From assembly GCA_027575765.1 (NCBI GenBank), contig JANBPT010001209.1, forward strand, positions 1 to 12,429: DNA of 12,429 nt, read 5' to 3'. Of this stretch, positions 8,383-12,429 are shown in pieces (within the stretch, counting starts at the first letter, position 1; every line of letters begins with the position of its first letter). Below the pieces are notes generated by a model that worked only from the letters and a program-made list of their open reading frames with translations, did no database searches and had not been told where the DNA came from. This DNA is from Tieghemiomyces parasiticus. Taxonomy: Eukaryota; Kickxellomycota; Dimargaritomycetes; Dimargaritales; Dimargaritaceae. The position numbers and the translations under genes are program-made.

Positions 8383-9371
8383 TATAACCCATCCAAAATC
8401 AATGTTAAGAATTAGGAAATGTGCGATATGGTTAAAGTTGTATAAACGTGAGTGGTAACGAGGATTGGGGTGGGGAGTACAGTATATCGGGGCCGCGAGT
8501 GACCCGGGGTGAGTAAACAAGTAGGAGTCAAAGCCCAATAGGTGGCTACGGTCGTTTATTGGATAGATTGGGGCCGGTACATATATATGAGAGTGTACCA
8601 TTGGAAGTCCGACCAGTACAAGGTTAGATAAGGCGGTGCTGGAGGTATCTGCTGAAAGAACATAAAAATTTTACATCAGTAGATGGAAAAAGGTAGCGGT
8701 ACTTAATCAGGAGGGGCTAATTCCCGATTAGAACGAGTGCAGGAATTAGCCCAGAGGCTTAGCCGTACCTCACTTAATCAGCGGGATTGGTTGTCAACCA
8801 CAATGTGGTATTGATGTATTAGATAAAAGGGAAATGGACTTGGGGACTCTAGGAGGAGGCGGCTTTGTGGAGGTTGGGAGAGGCCGGGAGTAAGAAAAGG
8901 GTGGAGGGATACGCTAGAGTGAAGCAACTAGCAGGGCAGGCCGGACGACTTCATATTTATAAGTTTATAGGTACCGGCTAAAGCTGGGTAGGCGGGCCAG
9001 ATCCTAGCTATGGCCACGGGCGGCGACTTTGCCCTTCTTCGCCGTCCCCCCTCCATATATGCCAAAATCTTATTAACACCGATCAGGTTAAATTTCCTTA
9101 CTCTCTCGCTCTCTGTCACCGGTATTACCAGCAGGGTGAGAAAACCAACTTCGCCACCACCTCCAATTGTAGCGGAGAAAGCACGTGGAGAGGGGAGACG
9201 GGTTAGGCGTTACATGGGGGAATTCGGACCAGACTGACATGGGCTGAATCCATGGCCTATGGTGGCTACCATGTACTCACATTCCCAGGTTTTTCGGTAC
9301 TACATCAATTTATTATTCCGGTGCCCTACACCCCGCGTGCTTTACGGTGATTGTTAACGTACAAAAAAATA
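8383..9371. other. Gene-free stretch with hairpin/direct-repeat element
   Basis: Apart from the repeat element at 8695-8781 I see no gene here. The minus-strand frame of the decayed gene stays open to 8601, where a GGTACA/TGTACC inverted pair (8576-8581 and 8594-8599) surrounds ATATATATG and abuts an inverse CCAAT (8600-8604). This could be a relic of that gene's promoter, but it is weak. A plus-strand ATG frame at 9010-9237 (75 codons) shows no recognisable feature. Confidence 0.45.
8695..8781. repeat. Small hairpin flanked by direct repeats
   Basis: The perfect 11-bp arms GGGCTAATTCC (8714-8724) and GGAATTAGCCC (8742-8752) are separated by a 17-base loop. Just outside lies the direct repeat ACTTAATCAG at 8701-8710 and 8772-8781. 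The repeat extends leftwards: AGCGGTAC-TTAATCAG at 8695-8710 compares with AGCCGTAC-CTCAC-TTAATCAG at 8761-8781, differing by one base and a five-base insertion. There is no room for a coding sequence. It could be a tiny foldback element relic, a local tandem duplication or a structured RNA element. Confidence 0.5.
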
Positions 9372-9620
9372 ATGTCTGATCATAAGGAACGTCTACCCGA
9401 AAGTAGGAAACCGTGGCGGCGCGGTGATCTTGGCGACCGGATACCCGAACATTTTACCGAGCTCAGTATTCAGCGTACGCTCGACGAACACAGCCGAGTC
9501 GGGACTGTCACCGCCTGGGAGATTAAGGCTGACATAGACCGGCCGGCGGTGCCTTTTGGCTATTATGATATATCAAGCCCGGCGGAAACGAAGAGTGAGA
9601 AGGTGGGAGAAGGAGGGTAA
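9372..9620 (+). CDS. Possible small protein of 82 residues, unknown
   Basis: An ATG at 9372 (A at -3, in an A/T-rich leader) opens an 82-codon frame to TAA at 9618-9620. The first two thirds read more like protein than the surroundings: many Asp/Glu/Lys/Arg, no low complexity, with patterns such as PWRRGDLGDRIPEHFTELSI and TVTAWEIKADIDRP. The end is Lys/Glu/Gly-rich and might be read-through into non-coding purine-rich DNA. Possible 5' splice sites (GAAG|GTGGGA and GAGG|GTAAAA) near the end mean it could be one exon of a longer gene, but I cannot place a second exon. No family is recognised. It may equally be a chance frame or gene relic. Confidence 0.3.
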   Translation: MSDHKERLPESRKPWRRGDLGDRIPEHFTELSIQRTLDEHSRVGTVTAWEIKADIDRPAVPFGYYDISSPAETKSEKVGEGG

Positions 9621-10611
9621 AAGCGTACAAATTAGAGCTTACATGGTTACACCATAAGGGAAGGGTGCTTTGGCGGGGGGAAGAGATATGAGATATGGTC
9701 CGAGTTCCCTAGGAGATCATGTAGGCAAATTTACGGCTAGCCAAAGGCTCAACGTGGGGTCGAGGGAAGGGGGGGGATTTAATCGATCGGATAACTTACC
9801 AAGCCGAGCGGACAAGTGCGACCCGTGTTCATTTTCGCCGGTTCCCATTAGCTGCGTCGTCCGGGGCACGTCCACCGACCAAGTCGGCGACGGGAACGCT
9901 AAAACAAGCTGTTGTAGCTGGGCCGCGCGCCCCGACCCGACCCAGACCCACAATGCCCCACCACCAGAGCCCGACGACCCAGTGATAGTAGTAGTAGTGT
10001 CGGTGGAACTTGAGGAGGATGGGGGTGGGGGGCCAAGGATAAGGAAATGGTAAACGGTGTCGATGTAGCGATGCGATGCCGTATGAACCGTCCAGCGGCC
10101 CGCAGGTAGCGACGAAGCGGTCTGGACGTCGGTGGGTGTCGACATGTCTATGGCGAGGGAGAGGAGGGGGAGGGGGAAATGAAGGGTGGGCAGATGGAAA
10201 GGAAGCGTTCAAGTGCTGTCAAGATGTACTTGGCCGTCGGAATGTGTGGCCCGTATACTCTCGTTAAGTGGATCCCCGCCACGGCCCTCGGCTTGCGAGT
10301 GCCCTCGACGTATCTCCTTCCCTGCTGGTTGGTTGAGCTAGCCGTCCCCCCTCCCCCTCAGAAGCTGGTCACTTCCACCCCCTTCCCTTCTCCCCTCCCC
10401 CTTGCAACGGGTTGCATCCAACGCCCCCATATGCATTAAACCCAATATCAGGAAATCATGGTCGTGGACATGCGAAACCATCGCACCAGCAATCAAGACT
10501 CCCCCCTGTGCACATCGAGTCGGGACGAAATCATCGTCTAGCAACCACTCTGAAGGATCGGATCCGGGCCAAAAACCTACCTGGTAGCCGGTTGAACCCT
10601 ACCCGTTAAAG
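9621..10611. other. Gene-free stretch, G-rich
   Basis: Overlapping open frames occur on both strands (for example minus 9717-10145 and plus to 10053), but they are low in complexity, contain simple repeats (TAG/TAGTAG near 9985-9999 and G-runs near 10020-10031), and carry no recognisable motif. I do not call a gene. A G-quadruplex-type motif lies at 10157-10190. Confidence 0.45.
10157..10190 (+). other. G-quadruplex-type motif
   Basis: Five G-runs of at least three lie at 10157-10159, 10166-10170, 10172-10176, 10184-10186 and 10188-10190. The loops between them are 6, 1, 7 and 1 bases, within the G3+N1-7 rule. The context is a purine-rich plus strand with no gene assigned. Confidence 0.45.
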
Positions 10612-10968
10612 ATGCCAAGTTTAATCGGGAGATGGTTATCTGAATGTTTATATAAGGAGATGAATGACAAAAAGGCCGCCATCGTCAGGACGCCCCGGCA
10701 GATCAGGGAGAAGATGGTGATCCCTACGGAAAACAACGTGCATAGATTGTATGCAAAAGCAAGGGCTACGTTGGAGTGCGACGTCATGAAATCGACAGCT
10801 AGGACCCAGGCCAAGAAAAATATATGTAATAATGGCAAGGATTCGAGAAGCGTCGTTGTAGAGCACCATGCATACAAAGCGGGGAAAAAAGGCACCGGGC
10901 CAGGTGACAGGTTCAATGTCAGGAGCAGCTACAGGGAGGTGGTCACACAGTGGCCAATGAAACGATGA
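10612..10968 (+). CDS. Possible 118-residue basic protein or element relic, unknown
   Basis: An ATG at 10612 (A at -3) opens 118 codons to TGA. The product is strongly basic (Lys/Arg throughout) and hydrophilic. Residues about 22-55 (IVRTPRQIREKMVIP, then NNVHRLYAKAR) could form a helix-turn-helix-like pair of helices of the kind seen in transposase DNA-binding domains, but I cannot match a family. The remainder (60-118) is low in hydrophobics and looks disordered. TATA-like sequence (TTTATATAAGG) lies inside the frame near 10640-10650, upstream of an internal Met at residue 16. The minus strand is also open here, giving a hydrophobic shadow. It may be a small orphan gene, a decayed mobile-element fragment or chance. 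Confidence 0.3.
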   Translation: MPSLIGRWLSECLYKEMNDKKAAIVRTPRQIREKMVIPTENNVHRLYAKARATLECDVMKSTARTQAKKNICNNGKDSRSVVVEHHAYKAGKKGTGPGDRFNVRSSYREVVTQWPMKR

Positions 10969-11271
10969 ACCTATCAAGGGTAATGCTGGTTATTGTCAGT
11001 ATTGGGCAGGCTGTAAATGTGACTGTAAAAAAGTTAGGGAGGGGGCAAGGAGGTCGGGCCCGATGCATCAAGTACAGGAACCGGGGGAGGGAGGGGGTCC
11101 CCCATCCCCTCCCCGATATACCGGGGTACCTAAAGAGAAAGAGGAGCACTCATACATTATAGGAAAGAGGGAGGGTCGAGGGCGATGCGAACATAACGAA
11201 TGTGGGGATACTATGATACAGAGGGATAGGGTTGTGGAGTACAAGGGAGGAGGAGAAGGTCATTGAATTGC
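10969..11271. other. Purine-rich 3' flank of the arrestin gene
   Basis: No gene is visible here. The stretch must contain the 3' untranslated region and end of the minus-strand arrestin gene. The plus strand is strongly purine-rich, so that gene's transcript would be C/U-rich here. A TATAATGTATGAG stretch on the minus strand at about 11150-11162 resembles a fungal 3'-end efficiency element, roughly 110 bases past the stop. Confidence 0.45.
11083..11114. repeat. GC-rich imperfect inverted repeat
   Basis: A G-rich arm (GGGGGAGGGAGGGGG, 11083-11097) is followed one base later by a matching C-rich arm (CCCCC-AT-CCCC-T-CCCC, 11099-11114). The arms pair with one small bulge or mismatch. The innermost bases must stay unpaired, giving a very stable hairpin in RNA or a strong block in DNA. 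It lies about 160 bp downstream of the arrestin stop on that gene's strand. Confidence 0.5.
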
Positions 11272-12429
11272 TCAAAAGCTGATGACGTTGGGTGGTGACA
11301 GGCTCGGGGAGGCAGGGTGGAGAGGGTTGGTTGATGCGCCGCCGATGGTACGAGGAGTGATGAATGATTCGGCACCGCGGAGGGCCGGGGACGAAAACTC
11401 TGAATAGCATGGGGGTGGGCTCATGGGGGTCTGAGGGACCTCTTCATCAACCCAGCGGTGAGCGGCACGAGCGCCAGCATTCGCTTCGTTAGACAAGCGG
11501 GTCGCCAGCGGGGCGTGGTAGTCGTTGCTAGTGGCGGCCATGCTGGTGCAGGGGGGCAGTGGTAAGGCGGTCCCGGAGGGCAGTGCCGTCGTCATTTCAC
11601 GAATCACGGCAGGGGCGGGCGGCCCGGCCATGAGGCTCACCGATTGGTGGAGGGCGCGCGTGAGACTCTGGAGTGAAGACGAGCGCAGGTGCAGCCGGGA
11701 GGCCGATTTGCGACGCGGCCCAAACGAGGGCGGGGCGACGCTGAAGCGGGGCGGGGCGGCCGAGGTATCCATAGCCGAAGGGTGCAAGGCAGCGTGGCGG
11801 TCGGAGGCGGCCGGGTTCAGCACCGACGATGATGCCAATGACGAAGTTAAATCCGGGGCAGCTTCCAGCACAGGTGAGGCCACGACACTGTTGGGAACGG
11901 TAGACGAGGCCGACTCGACCAGGTCGCCCTCTTGCAGGCAGTCCTCCTTATATACGGGCGGGTCGGCCAGCAGGTGGTCGATGGTAGCCACGACCAAGGT
12001 GATGGGCAGGGTAACCAAGATCTTGCCGTGGAGCTCGCCCTGATGGACCTGGATTCCCACCTTGATCTTGTGTTTGATGCGCATAAAGTGAGTGCGGCAA
12101 TTCTGTACGATGGGCTTGAAGTCACCCGGGTGGGTGGGACGGGGAACTCGCAGGTAGACAGTCGTCTCCAGGTCGCCAGATTCGGAACTCTCCGTCGAGA
12201 CGGGCACCTTGGTCTTGGCCGCCACGCGGGACACCCTCCGCTGGTGCTGCTGGTCGCCCGAGTGGTAGTAGGTGTACTCGTTGATGGACGCCGTGATGCT
12301 GTAGCACCCGAGGTTGCGTAGGCGATCGGCGTCCGCCACGCCCAGGGCGTTGAATGCAGGGCCCTCGTGCGGACCGAATTCCCGGGTGGCCGACAGCTTA
12401 CGGGCCAAGGCCTCGTCGCCGCTAGTGAT
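11272..12429 (-). CDS. Alpha-arrestin (ART/ARRDC-type), 3' part, cut by window edge
   Basis: The frame is open from the right edge (12429) to TGA (11272-11274), 385 codons. The first in-frame possible initiator (12406-12408) is TTG, so the real start lies outside the window. Alpha-arrestins recruit Nedd4/Rsp5-type ubiquitin ligases to plasma-membrane transporters and so trigger endocytosis. Counting from the first visible codon, residues about 40-150 look like the C-terminal arrestin fold: beta-strand-like segments, a linker at 65-85, the HKIKVGIQV strand (120-128) and the LPITLVV strand (141-147). Immediately after comes PPVY (157-160, bases 11950-11961) and, near the end, PPCY (339-342, bases 11404-11415), two PPxY motifs that bind WW domains. 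The segment between them (about 165-330) is Ser/Ala/Pro-rich and probably disordered, with basic patches (RRKSASR at 239-245) suitable for kinases. No introns are needed. The N-terminal arrestin domain should lie just right of the window. Which transporter it serves cannot be told. Confidence 0.88.
   Translation of the reverse strand: MTSGDEALARKLSATREFGPHEGPAFNALGVADADRLRNLGCYSITASINEYTYYHSGDQQHQRRVSRVAAKTKVPVSTESSESGDLETTVYLRVPRPTHPGDFKPIVQNCRTHFMRIKHKIKVGIQVHQGELHGKILVTLPITLVVATIDHLLADPPVYKEDCLQEGDLVESASSTVPNSVVASPVLEAAPDLTSSLASSSVLNPAASDRHAALHPSAMDTSAAPPRFSVAPPSFGPRRKSASRLHLRSSSLQSLTRALHQSVSLMAGPPAPAVIREMTTALPSGTALPLPPCTSMAATSNDYHAPLATRLSNEANAGARAAHRWVDEEVPQTPMSPPPCYSEFSSPALRGAESFITPRTIGGASTNPLHPASPSLSPPNVISF

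Noticed and set aside
9717..10145. Minus-strand 142-codon ATG frame
   Set aside because: Dominated by Ser/Thr/Pro/Gly simple-repeat translation; no motif, and overlapping frames on the other strand are equally open.
11525..12321. Plus-strand frames overlapping the arrestin gene
   Set aside because: Antisense shadows of a well-supported coding frame with recognisable arrestin features.
12406..12408. Apparent start codon of the arrestin frame
   Set aside because: The codon is TTG, not ATG, and the frame stays open to the window edge, so the gene is truncated rather than starting here.
1..12429. CRISPR array, tRNA or rRNA genes, phage or transposon modules
   Set aside because: No regularly spaced repeats, no tRNA-like A/B boxes or cloverleaf that I could find by eye, no rRNA-like stretches, and no transposase or integrase motifs on either strand.

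Overview
The window looks like gene-sparse nuclear DNA from a eukaryote, most likely a fungus. Pointers are: intronless protein genes far apart, a CCAAT/TATA promoter with a long pyrimidine-rich leader, an alpha-arrestin with PPxY motifs, and a Ser/Pro-rich disordered nuclear-type protein. There is no operon structure, ribosome-binding-site pattern or CRISPR array, and I see no tRNA, rRNA or transposase gene. An early-diverging fungus is my guess from style only; a species cannot be named from the sequence.

Layout. 1-931: gene-free, with a G-quadruplex-type motif. 932-2671 (minus): a 579-residue, largely disordered protein whose N-terminal block resembles the conserved N-terminal motif of animal GTSE1 (G2 and S phase-expressed protein). 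A cluster of GTAAAC forkhead-like boxes lies just upstream of its start. 2672-5334: a gene-free gap leading to the divergent next gene. 5335-6139 (plus): CCAAT box, TATA box, CT-rich leader and a 173-residue basic/helical protein of unknown family. 6140-11271: a 5.1 kb gap before the convergent next gene. It holds the decayed remains of a coiled-coil-type gene on the minus strand (about 7788-8382, five in-frame stops), a small hairpin flanked by direct repeats (8695-8781), two doubtful short ORFs (9372-9620 and 10612-10968), a G-quadruplex-type motif and a GC-rich hairpin. 11272-12429 (minus): the 3' part of an alpha-arrestin gene that runs off the right edge.

The three solid genes show no obvious joint pathway. 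The GTSE1-like protein suggests cell-cycle or cytoskeletal control, the arrestin suggests ubiquitin-dependent endocytosis of membrane transporters, and the 173-residue protein is unassigned. No multi-gene novel system is evident. The most unusual items are the decayed gene, whose five stops can all be explained by C-to-T changes, and the GTSE1-type motif in an apparently fungal protein with forkhead-like boxes at its promoter.
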